The notes below the pieces were generated by a model. It saw only the letters and a list, made by a program, of their open reading frames with translations, did no database searches and had not been told where the DNA came from. Of a stretch of 64,000 nt of DNA, positions 49,772 to 59,800 are shown one piece after another. Within the stretch, counting starts at the first letter, position 1. The number at the start of each line of letters is the position of its first letter. This stretch comes from a virus. The position numbers and the translations under genes were made by a program. The stretch is taken from positions 26,580-90,579 of IMG/VR virus record IMGVR_UViG_3300020448_000004; one strand, 5' to 3'.

Positions 49772-50357
49772 AATTAATAGTTAAACAAACTCTATCTTCA
49801 TCAGTTTGGTTTACCTGTGTTCTATGTTTTAACCACCCTGGAAATACTATTATGTCATTTGTTTCTACTTCAACTTCTTTCCATAATGAAATTTGAGGTT
49901 CCCCTGGACTGCCCCATCTATGGTATTCCAATGGATCTCGGTATTCAAAGTTTCCAGTTTTGTTTGGTGCTTTCAAATAACAACTAACAACCATAGGGCA
50001 TTGATTATGATAATGTTCCATAGTTTTTCCCGTTTTTTTATGTACGTTTACCCAAGAACGAACGGGTTTTGTTATCTTGTTACTATATCCCCAATGTGTC
50101 CATATCTCTTGTAACTTTGGTTGTAGAAATATGAACAAATCTTCTAACACTTCCCAATTATGTGGAGAATGTTCCTGATTATATACTGTAGAAAATGATG
50201 CACCAGTTTCTAATGCTGATCCAGTTCCATAATTCTGTATAGTATGGTCTATCAGTTTACCGATATGTTCTTGTAGAGACTCTCCTTCGTATGCAAACTC
50301 GTATTTGAGTTTCCATAACCAATGAACCTCATCTAATGGTTTAAGATGATGATCCAC
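49758..50357 (-). CDS. 2OG-Fe(II) oxygenase family protein (TIGR02466-like)
   Basis: 199 residues. MEHYHNQCPMVVSCYLKAPN gives the HxH-type first site, GNFEYRDPLEYH the middle strands, DIIVFPGWLKHRTQVN the distal His, and EDRVCLTINYD the Arg. The PGWLKH motif is characteristic of this subfamily. Overlaps neighbours by 14 and 17 nt. Confidence 0.8.
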   Translation of the reverse strand: MDHHLKPLDEVHWLWKLKYEFAYEGESLQEHIGKLIDHTIQNYGTGSALETGASFSTVYNQEHSPHNWEVLEDLFIFLQPKLQEIWTHWGYSNKITKPVRSWVNVHKKTGKTMEHYHNQCPMVVSCYLKAPNKTGNFEYRDPLEYHRWGSPGEPQISLWKEVEVETNDIIVFPGWLKHRTQVNQTDEDRVCLTINYDCD

Positions 50358-50646
50358 CTATAATCTCCATTTCTTCATTTCCACCACCTTCAACCTCAAG
50401 GTTGTTTGGAATAGAAACTTCACCGTCATCACCAAGAACATCACGTTTACAAATCATTAGGGCATCAATAGCACCTTCTAATTGTGATCTTTTTTTAATT
50501 GCTTCAGATCGTTTCTCAAACTCAATGGTTGTAACACCGTATGGGTTTAATTTTTTGTCAGCAAACTCTTTGTCATAGTTTTCAATTTCTAAATCTACCT
50601 GTTGCTGTTGTAGATAGAAATTTTGGATTAGTTCGTCAATAGTCAT
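50341..50646 (-). CDS. Coiled-coil hypothetical protein (101 aa)
   Basis: MTIDELIQNFYLQQQQVDLE and EFEKRSEAIKKRSQLEGAID indicate a helical coiled coil for residues 1-65; the remaining third is Gly/Glu/Ser-rich and probably flexible. It may be a scaffold or partner for the surrounding enzymes. ATGA-coupled to the upstream gene. Confidence 0.65.
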   Translation of the reverse strand: MTIDELIQNFYLQQQQVDLEIENYDKEFADKKLNPYGVTTIEFEKRSEAIKKRSQLEGAIDALMICKRDVLGDDGEVSIPNNLEVEGGGNEEMEIIGGSSS

Positions 50647-51455
50647 TTGTTTTTGTGGTAATTAATTGCCTTCATAGCACGAGATATACGACCTTGAACA
50701 TTATCGTGTATCATATACTCGGCATTGATTGAGTAATTAAAAGCGTGTTCTAAATCCCAATCTTTATCAGTCGCATTATTGACTGTCATATCATACCACC
50801 CTTTCTCTAAGTAAATACGTGGTATAGGTATATATTGTGCTAATGGAGTACCTGCTTTCACAAGTGTTCCATCTGTGCCACTATCCATAACGTGCCATTG
50901 TAATTGCACGTTGACTTGCATAGCATATCTAGGATCAAAGATCCCAGTCACAGCAGTAAAACGATCTTCATTATTCCAATGAACGTGTTGTTGTAATAAA
51001 ACAACATCATCACTAGATGTCAGTCGCCAAGGTGTTTCCACCTTAATTATGTGTGCTAATGTGTCACGTGGACTGTCAATTAATGGAATAACCTGTTCTG
51101 GTGCGTGATTACTAATGTAATTAGTATGTCTTGAGAATCGGCCAGGGGTTTCCCAAGTAAAAGATGCACCATCACCATTTGTGATAATAATAAAATCCAT
51201 AGGTGCAACAACTACCCATCCCATTCTCGCAATTTGCTTGATACCAGGGCAGTTTGAACTATTCTGTGATCCTTGAAAAGGGCATTTTTTGTCTTTTGTT
51301 TCTTTTTCTTGCCAAGAACGTTTAATCTTAGATGTTGGCATAACTGGATAACACTCTGCCAACCCAGGTTCTAGACTGTGAAATCTAACCCAAGACTTAG
51401 GTTCTTTTTTCTTTTTCTTTTTAAATAAGTTCAGCACGTAATTCATCCCCTCCAT
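50643..51455 (-). CDS. DUF6065-like protein (270 aa)
   Basis: After a Lys-rich N-terminus comes KCPFQGSQNSSNCPGIKQIA, GWVVVAPMDFIIITNGDGAS and a beta-rich body with ETPWRLTSSDDVVLLQQ and GTPLAQYIPIPR. This order (two Cys-Pro motifs, a PxDFxI strand, GTPLxQxIP) resembles the DUF6065 family, which I recall next to halogenase or oxygenase genes. It may be a substrate-binding or partner protein. The gene overlaps the halogenase end by 35 nt; an internal ATG at 51444-51446 is an alternative start. Confidence 0.6.
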   Translation of the reverse strand: MEGMNYVLNLFKKKKKKEPKSWVRFHSLEPGLAECYPVMPTSKIKRSWQEKETKDKKCPFQGSQNSSNCPGIKQIARMGWVVVAPMDFIIITNGDGASFTWETPGRFSRHTNYISNHAPEQVIPLIDSPRDTLAHIIKVETPWRLTSSDDVVLLQQHVHWNNEDRFTAVTGIFDPRYAMQVNVQLQWHVMDSGTDGTLVKAGTPLAQYIPIPRIYLEKGWYDMTVNNATDKDWDLEHAFNYSINAEYMIHDNVQGRISRAMKAINYHKNK

Positions 51456-53061
51456 AGATGTAGTCTCTCAAGTATTCATAGTGTGTAGGGCAGTCATCAC
51501 TCTCAACAAAGTCATTGACTTCTTTTTGGTATTGTAAATGACTGTTCTCAACGAATGTAAGTTCATCTGGATCACGATCAGCATACCAATCCCGTCCTAA
51601 CATCATTCCTTGACCTGCTGCTATGTAATTCATACCGTTCATATTTACATCCATAGTTTGATCTAGGTCTAATGATGATCCAAGTCTCTCATAGTTATCA
51701 TTGACTCTAACTACACCATCAAACTGTTCTACTACATACTCGTTTCTTTGTGAACACCACCTCCAATAAGGATTATCTGTTCTTTGTGATAGAGCATAGT
51801 GCATAGCAACAAACTTACTAAATCCAATTACTTCTCTCTGTGCAGCGTAGTTATACCAGTTTCTTTCTATTTGTGTTACATATCCTCTTCTTCTTGATAA
51901 CACATCTACCAGTCTGAGTATATTTTCGTGTGTTGTTAACAGTCCCGTTGACTCTAATGGTTCAACAAATCCATAAGACAGTCCAATAGCAACAACATTC
52001 AAGTTCCACGCTTTTTCGTGATACCCGTGTTTTATATCAATAGTTCCTACCTCATACTGATCTGGTGATACACTATATTTTTGTTCTATCCACGTTTCAA
52101 ACTCTGTCCTAGTCTCTGTTTCCATTGCAAATCGAGATGACCAACAATATCCAACTCCGATCCTATTCCATAGTGGTATTGACCATAACCAACCATTTTC
52201 CGCTGCTTGACAGTCAGTCACGTTGTGCATATGTTTTTCTCTTTCGTCTTGTGTGAGATATGGTATGCGGGCAAAATATGCTTTATCGTTTGCTAAATCA
52301 TTAAATTTAATAAACCTAGTACCCATATACTCTTCTAATAGGACTGATTTAAAACCAGTACAGTCAATAAACAAGTCGCCAATAACACCTACAGTCCTTT
52401 TATCTTCATTTAATCTGACTGCTAACTGTTTAATATATCTGTTTGAGACTGCGGGTGAACCACCTGCGTTTATATCTTTCACCGATCCCCTGACTTCACC
52501 TCTAATATGTGTAAATCTATCATCAAAGTTATCACAATACTCATCCCTTAGATACTCTGCAAACTTTTCAGCATCTAAATGATATGCAACGTCAGTCAAC
52601 CAATCAAAGTTTCTCCATCTATTATCTCTATTATCCCATTGCTTATTATGTTTTACCAACGCTGAGTTTTCTTTGTTAAAGAACTCTGCAAATGATTCTG
52701 GAGGAAAATCTTCTGGTCTTTGTCTAGCAAGATCAAACCAATCTTTCATACCTTCTACAGTATCAGTATAATCATATTTACCAAATGGATATTGAAATAC
52801 TGTTCCCTTCTCTCTAAAATCTGTAAACTGAATACTATTCTTATATGTTGCATTACACTTAGGCATCCAATCTTTATCTTCTAAGTCTAATGCTCTTAAA
52901 TACTTGTTAAAATGACCTAATGTAGATTCTCCTACACCGACTGTAGGTTTGTCTGATTCAATTAGAATTACATTTGTCCACGGGCAGCACTTTAATAATG
53001 CAGCAGCAGTCATCCAACCTGATGAACCACCACCCACAATAACAATGTTTTCAACTTTCAT
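51421..53061 (-). CDS. Flavin-dependent tryptophan-halogenase family protein (546 aa)
   Basis: FAD-binding GGGSSGWMTA at residues 10-19 and GVGESTLGHF near 42-51. Lys74 in CNATYKNSIQF aligns with the catalytic Lys79 of PrnA. WLWSIP at 291-296 is the halogenase WxWxIP motif. FVEPLESTG supplies the conserved Glu-Ser pair. These enzymes use FADH2, O2 and halide to form HOX, which reacts through the Lys. A related cyanophage enzyme, VirX1 of Syn10, is known to halogenate, including iodination. A FAD reductase is not seen nearby. AGGGGA Shine-Dalgarno; starts 2 nt after the second halogenase gene. Confidence 0.9.
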   Translation of the reverse strand: MKVENIVIVGGGSSGWMTAAALLKCCPWTNVILIESDKPTVGVGESTLGHFNKYLRALDLEDKDWMPKCNATYKNSIQFTDFREKGTVFQYPFGKYDYTDTVEGMKDWFDLARQRPEDFPPESFAEFFNKENSALVKHNKQWDNRDNRWRNFDWLTDVAYHLDAEKFAEYLRDEYCDNFDDRFTHIRGEVRGSVKDINAGGSPAVSNRYIKQLAVRLNEDKRTVGVIGDLFIDCTGFKSVLLEEYMGTRFIKFNDLANDKAYFARIPYLTQDEREKHMHNVTDCQAAENGWLWSIPLWNRIGVGYCWSSRFAMETETRTEFETWIEQKYSVSPDQYEVGTIDIKHGYHEKAWNLNVVAIGLSYGFVEPLESTGLLTTHENILRLVDVLSRRRGYVTQIERNWYNYAAQREVIGFSKFVAMHYALSQRTDNPYWRWCSQRNEYVVEQFDGVVRVNDNYERLGSSLDLDQTMDVNMNGMNYIAAGQGMMLGRDWYADRDPDELTFVENSHLQYQKEVNDFVESDDCPTHYEYLRDYIYGGDELRAELI

Positions 53062-53063
53062 AA

Positions 53064-54548
53064 TTAATTCCCCTGCTCATTATATAGGTACTTTTCATAG
53101 TATTCATATGCGTTCGGGTATCTCCCTAAAGTCTGATCCATAAAGGTTCTTCTTAGGATCGGTTCTTCAAAATCAGGTATGTTATATCCATTTCTTTTGG
53201 ATAACATTTCATAATGTTCTGGCATTATATCATATTCATAACCTCCTAGCAAGTATGCTTCACCCTCTGAAACACAATTCAATGCTTGTATTTGCTCCCA
53301 ATCACGTGTAAGTAAATCTGGAAACTCACCTAGTGCATCCATATCCGTGTAATCTTTCCAAAACGGTGTATCATCTCTATAACCCATAGTATAATGTTTC
53401 ACAACAAAATCTCTGAATGATGTAAATTTCTTTCTGACTGAGTGATTAAATTGTTCTCGTTGAAATCCGTTCCATTTATTAGACGCTCTGGGTAATACTT
53501 GTATGAGTTTAAATAAGAACTCGTGGACTGAGTACAGTCCTCCAGACTCTAATGGTTCTATAAAACCTGCACTTAAACCAATACTCACTACGTTATGTGA
53601 CCATACTTTCTCTCTAATCCCTGTTGGCCACTTAAGTAATCTAAACATATTCTCTGGTATATCTACTCCTAGATGCTCTTTAAACTCTGCAAGTGCATCT
53701 TCATCTGTAATATATTGTGAACAATAATTATATCCCGTTCCGATTCTATCCCAAGTAGGTACATTCCATACCCATCCCGAACTCAAACCTGTACATTCGG
53801 TGTATGGTTGCATTTCTGTTTTCTTATTTGTATATGGTTTTCTTACCGCCCAAGTAGAATCATTTTTTAATAATGTACTCCAATCTTCCCATTTAACGTT
53901 AAGTTCGTTCATTAATAATGCACGAAATCCAGTGCAATCTATGAAGAGATCACCATCAACGTACCTATCGTCAGTGCCAAGGAAAACTCTGCTAACCCCA
54001 TCCACGCAGGATTGAATGTTAGTGACCGTACCTTTAATGTGTTTAACACCTTTTGGAATTGCATAATGATCTCTTAAAAAATTTCCGAATAATAGTGCGT
54101 CAACGTGATAACCCACAAATCTTTCTAAAAATGGAGGATAAAGACGGTTGACTTCAATAGGGTCTATAACATCTGAGAATACCCTACAAAAGGTCATACT
54201 GTCAATATTTCTTCCTCTCCTCCAATTATAATACTCGGTCAGAGGTATATTCGTGCCTCTTGTACCGAATGGATAATGAAATGAACCGTCTTGATTGAAG
54301 TTAGTAAACTTGACACTATGTTTATATGTAGCATTACAATGTGGCATCCAATCTTCATCTTTGAGATCGAGATACCGTATAAAGGTATTAAAAAACTGTG
54401 TCGTGCTTTCTCCGATTCCGATTCGTGGAATGTCTGCTTCGACAACAGTTATTTCTATACCAGTCCCTTCAAAATGTCTTGACAACATAGATGCTGTCAT
54501 CCACCCTGCACTACCACCTCCGATAATGCAGATTCTATCTAACTTCAT
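53064..54548 (-). CDS. Flavin-dependent tryptophan-halogenase family protein (494 aa)
   Basis: FAD-binding GGGSAGWMTA at 10-19 and GIGESTTQFF; Lys76 in CNATYKHSVKF is the catalytic Lys position; WVWNVP is the WxWxIP motif with Ile changed to Val; FIEPLESGG replaces FVEPLESTG, so the residue after Ser differs (Gly for Thr). All catalytic residues remain, making activity plausible with a changed pocket. Tandem with a 546-residue paralogue, it is first in the 13-gene operon with a TATAAGTA late-like box 21 nt upstream. Confidence 0.88.
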   Translation of the reverse strand: MKLDRICIIGGGSAGWMTASMLSRHFEGTGIEITVVEADIPRIGIGESTTQFFNTFIRYLDLKDEDWMPHCNATYKHSVKFTNFNQDGSFHYPFGTRGTNIPLTEYYNWRRGRNIDSMTFCRVFSDVIDPIEVNRLYPPFLERFVGYHVDALLFGNFLRDHYAIPKGVKHIKGTVTNIQSCVDGVSRVFLGTDDRYVDGDLFIDCTGFRALLMNELNVKWEDWSTLLKNDSTWAVRKPYTNKKTEMQPYTECTGLSSGWVWNVPTWDRIGTGYNYCSQYITDEDALAEFKEHLGVDIPENMFRLLKWPTGIREKVWSHNVVSIGLSAGFIEPLESGGLYSVHEFLFKLIQVLPRASNKWNGFQREQFNHSVRKKFTSFRDFVVKHYTMGYRDDTPFWKDYTDMDALGEFPDLLTRDWEQIQALNCVSEGEAYLLGGYEYDIMPEHYEMLSKRNGYNIPDFEEPILRRTFMDQTLGRYPNAYEYYEKYLYNEQGN

Positions 54549-54568
54549 TTGTCAGTAGTTTGTACTAC

Positions 54569-54576
54569 TACTTATA
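54569..54576 (-). promoter_or_regulatory. Late-promoter-like box (TATAAGTA) of the halogenase operon
   Basis: One mismatch to TATAAATA, ending 21 nt upstream of the first halogenase ATG and lying just behind the stop of the fibre-associated gene. Followed by a small AGTAGT/ACTACT dyad. Confidence 0.5.
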
Positions 54577-54585
54577 ATACTTTCG

Positions 54586-55113
54586 TCAACCTTCTCCCAG
54601 TTCATCATATGCACCACCCCAGTTAGAATATCTTTCCCAACAAGGTACATCTTGTGATGATAATTTGCAAGGTCTGTTGACACTTGGTTCAGCAGCGTCA
54701 CTCATAAATTCTGCTACTTCCTCTTCAGTCATAGTGGGGTCCATTGGTTCCGCTACACTTGAAGGTGCAGTAGTCGCTGCTTTTACTCCTTTAATATGAT
54801 TAAACCATATTGCATCAGCAGCACCTAAATCTTTTCCCGCTGCAATGTCTTTATAGAGCATATCTAATTGTTCCCCGATTTCACCATACGCTACAACGCG
54901 AGCAGTAGCAGGGTCTGTATATGATTCTGTTCTTTCTATCCAGATCATATCAGCAGCAGCAGGACTCCACTCTAGTGTCCACGCTTTTGTTATGTTATCA
55001 GGTGCGTTTACCCACATCTGTGAACAACCTCTACCAAAGAATAGTGTATATTCTTCCCCAGGTTCTACAACGTCGGCAACGTAACCAGTAAAATCCATTA
55101 ATGCTTTCTTCAT
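54586..55113 (-). CDS. Tail-fibre-associated protein (175 aa)
   Basis: MKKALMDFTGYVADVVEPGE start, with ARVVAYGEIGEQLDMLYKDI near residues 86-105: the Y-x-x-IGxQLDML-x-D motif is common in phage tail-fibre-assembly and fibre-associated proteins. The C-terminus is acidic with a Cys pair. Located 9 nt behind the glycine-rich adhesin gene, so it may be its chaperone or cap. Inference from motif and place. Confidence 0.6.
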   Translation of the reverse strand: MKKALMDFTGYVADVVEPGEEYTLFFGRGCSQMWVNAPDNITKAWTLEWSPAAADMIWIERTESYTDPATARVVAYGEIGEQLDMLYKDIAAGKDLGAADAIWFNHIKGVKAATTAPSSVAEPMDPTMTEEEVAEFMSDAAEPSVNRPCKLSSQDVPCWERYSNWGGAYDELGEG

Positions 55114-55122
55114 AGTAACCTC

Positions 55123-55923
55123 TTATTTGTAGTTGATAACAGTAACAACACCATACTTACCGTTTGAACCACGGAAACTATGGAAGTGTCCACCTGACCC
55201 ACCTGCACCATACGCTGCGTGATCTTGATGATTATGTGAGAAGTTACCACCGTTTGGCCAACCTCCTGATACAGCACCACCAAAGTGAGAAGAACCTCCG
55301 ACTCCTCCACCACCACCGTGGTGTGACTGTCCTCCTCCACCCCAAACATTGAGGTCTCCACCAGAACCATTACGCCCTAGTCCACCTGAGTGTTGGTTGT
55401 TTCTATTAGCACCGTGTCCACCACCTGCTGATAGATATGGTCCAAATGATGATGAACCACCATCACCACCGTGTCCGAAGTACCAAGTACCTCCTCCACC
55501 ACCACCAACTGTGATACCAACTGAAGATATATTTACTACGTTCAATACACGTTCTGAATATCCACCTGACGCTCCTGATTCTCCGTGACCTGACGCTCCA
55601 CCGCCACCACCTTGAACTCTGATATGTATATACTTAACACCACTTGGTCTATTCCAAGTTCCGTTACCTGTCCATACTTGTAAGGATGAAATGTTTTCTG
55701 AACTAACATCAGTCCAACTCATAGATGAACCGTTTGTAGTTAAAAATTTACCACTTTGACCACTAACAGACGGAACGATCTGACTGGATGAACCAGACAT
55801 AGTTCCATTAATAGTGATGTTGCTAACTGTCAAATTTCCGTTAGCAGTGATGTTACCTGAAGCAAGTGTAAATCCACCAATGCCAGACAGGTCTCTAATA
55901 GATGCAACTTTAAGGGTACTCAT
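55123..55923 (-). CDS. Glycine-rich tail-fibre tip / adhesin-like protein (266 aa)
   Basis: The N-terminal half has short beta segments (MSTLKVASIRDLSGIGGFTL and repeats of IxxNGTxS). Residues about 120-255 are dominated by Gly-rich runs (QGGGGGASGHGESGASGGYS, GGGGGGTWYFGHGGDGGSSS, GGGGQSHHGGGGGVGGSSHF), ending KYGVVTVINYK. Such Gly tracts resemble polyglycine-II layered domains of T-even gp38 adhesins, whose loops set host range. A perfect late promoter lies just upstream. The tip assignment is inferred. Confidence 0.65.
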   Translation of the reverse strand: MSTLKVASIRDLSGIGGFTLASGNITANGNLTVSNITINGTMSGSSSQIVPSVSGQSGKFLTTNGSSMSWTDVSSENISSLQVWTGNGTWNRPSGVKYIHIRVQGGGGGASGHGESGASGGYSERVLNVVNISSVGITVGGGGGGTWYFGHGGDGGSSSFGPYLSAGGGHGANRNNQHSGGLGRNGSGGDLNVWGGGGQSHHGGGGGVGGSSHFGGAVSGGWPNGGNFSHNHQDHAAYGAGGSGGHFHSFRGSNGKYGVVTVINYK

Positions 55924-55947
55924 TTTGCCTGTTTAATTTCCTAATGT

Positions 55948-55955
55948 TATTTATA
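55948..55955 (-). promoter_or_regulatory. T4-type late promoter (TATAAATA)
   Basis: Perfect consensus on the minus strand, ending 24 nt upstream of the glycine-rich adhesin-like gene. Confidence 0.75.
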
Positions 55956-55966
55956 CCTTAAGACGG

Positions 55967-56821
55967 TTAACTATAATTATGTATGTGTATAAGTACGAGG
56001 TAGGGATTACCAGTTCCAGGGATTTCGTGGTTATGAATCGAAATATCTGCTCTTTGCATTATTCCACTCGCTCCACTACCGTTACTATAATATACGTTAC
56101 AACCGTAACCATTTACAGTCCACCCAGTAGGTGTACCTGTACCACCCTCAAAACGGGTATATACTTGCATTAAGGTTGCTTTCAATGTGTTATCAACTGG
56201 TGCATTTGTTAGATTAATAGTGTAGTTTCCACCACCTGTCTTTCTAACAAAAATATTACCACTATCGTTCCAGTTATGGTTTACCGTACCAGATGTCTGA
56301 TAGTAGTAAATATGTTCCTGTAAACCTGCGTGTGATAATGTTCCAGTGAATGTACCGTGACCAGATTCTATATCTTGGAATTGTGCGAAAGACAAATCAT
56401 CGTCACCGATCATAGTCCAAGTTGCACCTGTCTCAATAGTTACGGTATATCCATTATTAATCTGTATCGGACCTGCTGAAAAACCATTGGTAAACTCTAC
56501 ACCACCATTGAATGAAGGTCCAACAGTAATATTTTCTTCTATATTTGTTCCGTTGGTTCTAATGATTGAGTTTTCACCAACAGAAGGACCACCACCACCT
56601 ACGTCATCCCAACCTGGGTTTCCTGCGTTGGCATCTTGCAAATAAATTTGTGCCTGATCTTCAGTCGTGTTATAAACTAAAGTACCATAAGCAGGTGTAC
56701 CAAGTGCATTAATCTGCGATTGGTTCAACGGTGGAAGATTTAACTGTTCTGATATAGACCAAGCAGTTACAAGACCTCTTGTACTTGCCTGTATCTGATT
56801 ACCATTAATCTTTGTGGTCAT
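55967..56821 (-). CDS. Tail-fibre or baseplate-associated protein (284 aa)
   Basis: MTTKINGNQIQASTRGLVTA, then PAYGTLVYNTTEDQAQIYLQ: the pattern of a short beta-rich fibre head. A mid-region (YYYQTSGTVNHNWNDSGNIF) and a final IHNHEIPGTGNPYLVLIHIH are His/Asn-rich. Preceded by a weak late-like box. Position among fibre genes supports a virion role. Confidence 0.65.
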   Translation of the reverse strand: MTTKINGNQIQASTRGLVTAWSISEQLNLPPLNQSQINALGTPAYGTLVYNTTEDQAQIYLQDANAGNPGWDDVGGGGPSVGENSIIRTNGTNIEENITVGPSFNGGVEFTNGFSAGPIQINNGYTVTIETGATWTMIGDDDLSFAQFQDIESGHGTFTGTLSHAGLQEHIYYYQTSGTVNHNWNDSGNIFVRKTGGGNYTINLTNAPVDNTLKATLMQVYTRFEGGTGTPTGWTVNGYGCNVYYSNGSGASGIMQRADISIHNHEIPGTGNPYLVLIHIHNYS

Positions 56822-56842
56822 AGTGTTCTACAGTCCTACTAC

Positions 56843-56850
56843 TATTTAGA
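56843..56850 (-). promoter_or_regulatory. Weak late-like box (TCTAAATA)
   Basis: One mismatch to TATAAATA, 22 nt upstream of the 284-residue gene and overlapping the end of the 1191-residue gene. Confidence 0.35.
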
Positions 56851-59800
56851 TAACAAGTTCCCTGATCTGGATAGTATCATTTTGTTGTGGTGCAGTTCCG
56901 ATACTAAAGTCAACTGCATTACCAGTAACTGTGTAGTCTACACCTGGAATTTGACATACACCATTTAAGAATACAAGAACAGAATATGCTGTATGACCTG
57001 CTGATATTGCAAACGAAGTTGTAGATCCATTACCCGCATAGGTAACACCGTTATTACTGTTAGCAATACCAGTTGCTAATCTATACTTGTCAGCAGCACC
57101 ATAAGTTCCAGTAACGTCTAAGTTACCATCAAGGAATGTATTACCTAATATCTTCATCCTATTGGATGCGTCAGGCATTACACCTATACCATAGTGTGTA
57201 ACGTTACTAAATCTTCTTGCTTTTATTGGCGTGGTGTCAGTCATACCAAACTGATACCAAACTCCTGACTGATACATCCAACCTAGTGAGTCACCTGCCA
57301 CCCAGTCAATGTTGTATATAATATCTCCATCATTAAATGCAAGTGTTGAATCAATATCTGGTTGACCTGATCCATCATCCTCTGCTAAGAATGTCTGTCT
57401 AAGGACTGTACCATCATCATTTGAGTATGTGAGTCTTAGAGTTTGTATGTTCTCCTGTGCAGTAATTCTCTTTTGGAATGTAACTGGACCTGAGAATACA
57501 GACTCTAACTGGTTAGATGCACCACCAATAACAGTCAGTTTATCAGTCAGAACAACCTCAGAGAATGTCTGAATGGTTGTATTTTCTTCACCTAAAACGT
57601 TTAACTGTGCAATATCTTCGTTCGTGATCTGACCTGTAACTGGGTTAATAACTTGGTTTCCAACAAATAGTTCACCATCACTGTTAACACCAGAGTAGTA
57701 TGCAACACCCGCTGCTTCTTTCAATGACTGTGACAGTCTGACCTGTGCAGGGGTTAAAACTTCTACCTGAGTTGACGGGAACGCTGTTGAGTAGTTTCCA
57801 GGTCCGAAACCTAGATATTCAAACGTATGACCTGATGCTCTAAGAATAGAATAACGTCTAAGTTCACATAATATAGGTGCGACTGAGTTGTCAGCATTTA
57901 ATTTTAATGCAATCTTTCTTTCTTCTTCATCTCCTAGACGGGATGTAACAACAATAGAGTTTAGTGTATTTGCTGTAGTGTTATATCCTAAGTTATTTTC
58001 CTGTTCTAGTAAGAAGAACTGTGCAGTCTCTTTTGTAATTGATAGTTGCTTATCCTCATTTGGATTAGGTGATGCACCATCAGTTGTTGTTACAAGTCCT
58101 AGTGTTTCGTTGTCTGCAACTGAGATAGCAGGTCCTGGGTCTGCGAGTGGATTATCTCTGTCAAATGTAGGATATACATCAACAGTCTGCTGTGAGAATG
58201 AGAAGTCATCAAAGTTTGATGTTGCAGGTGACACTGAAGCATTAAGTATTGAAAGATAGTAAATACCATCATTTACACCACGTTCAAACTCTTGGAATGT
58301 CTCAACTTCAAAGATATAATACGTCTTATCATATGCAGGAGAGTTAGTTTCAGATGATCTAGGTTGTATGACGAAACCAGTAATAGGAGTTCTAGGAACT
58401 GGGAACGCATCCTTGTCTAACACATATCTAAATCTATAGATTCTATCTTTTAAGTCTCTTGCATCAGGAACACGTCTAATGAATGTAGTAGGTGTAAATC
58501 CTAAGTTATTGTATTGACTGTTTGCAATTAGTGTAGTATAAATGTCGTTATTTGATGAGTCAACCTGTATGTACCAGTTAGATTGGTTAGTATCATATTT
58601 AATTGGGTTTGCATCATCACCTGGGGATGTACCTGTAACTTCTGGTCCAGAAGGATCAATCTTTGCACTATGTGTTGTAGGTGCACTTGCTCCCGCTGCT
58701 ATCAACAGTACGTTAACTTTATCTGGTAATGTAGGTGAGTCTTTTCTTGCACCTACTGTATAACCCTGTATTTTTGAGGGTGGTTTTGCATTTTGATTGG
58801 TATAACCATACAAATATAATTTTGTTGGGTCTGCTGCTGCCTTTATTTTAGAAATATCTAATGTAACCCAGTTAATTGATACCTCTGCAACGTCAGACAA
58901 ATCTTTAGGAGGTATAACGTGTGTTATCTGTCCTGCTTTATCTTTTGTAAACGCTGCTGACTTAAATCCTTTTGATCTTAAAGATGTGTTACCGAAGTTA
59001 CTGTTAGAGTTAGTAATTGATAAGTCACCACCGCTATCTGAGAAGAAGTGATCACCGAAACCAACAGCGAAAACAGAAACCACCTGTATGAATGAGTCAT
59101 TACTTGCTCTAATGTGAACGTGTCGCCAACCTTTTCTATACTTTGCTAGACCATCAATATGTGCACCCGAACCCGCTGCTTGTGCTTCATAGTTACCTGT
59201 TGAAGCGTTGTACTTAACAAAAGCACGGTCGTCTTTTTGCAGTGAGATACCTGTAAACTGGGCAACAACCATAGATTTGAAACCAGTTGCCTGTGAACCA
59301 TCAGCGTGCATACCGTTGATTCCCCAAACTGATCTTAGTGAACAGTTGAATACGTAAGGTGATGCAGAGTCAACAGTATCAATCTCAACTTTAACCAATA
59401 CGTTAGAACCGATAGCATTACCAGTTGGTTCAGAACTCATCTGATATGTAAACTGGTTGCCCTGTGCTGACGTTACAAGGAAGGATCCGTTATAAAGATT
59501 CGCATCTGCCTCAGTTGGGCCCGTGACCCCTGAGATATTGACCGCGACCCCGACAGAGAAACCGTGATTAACAGGATTATCTTGTATGTCAACAGTAAAC
59601 GCAGTCGCTGTTTGTCCGTTTCTGATGATTTGTGAGACTCTGAATTCATCTGAGATAGGTCCAACGATTCTATTTTCTTCTACTCTTGCCTGTATCTGGT
59701 CTTGTGCAATGTTACCAGAAGTATCAGGAATTGTTGCATATGCCTTAGAAATCTTTTGGTAGTAGAGATCTAGGTCTGTAGTGTTTGCATACTCAAAACA

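Noticed and set aside
51421-54558. Several plus-strand frames of 60-120 codons across the halogenase genes
   Set aside because: Antisense shadows without start context or recognisable motifs.
55110-55588. Frames opposite or shifted to the Gly-rich adhesin gene
   Set aside because: They arise from GGN repeats giving open Pro/Val/His-rich frames in other registers.
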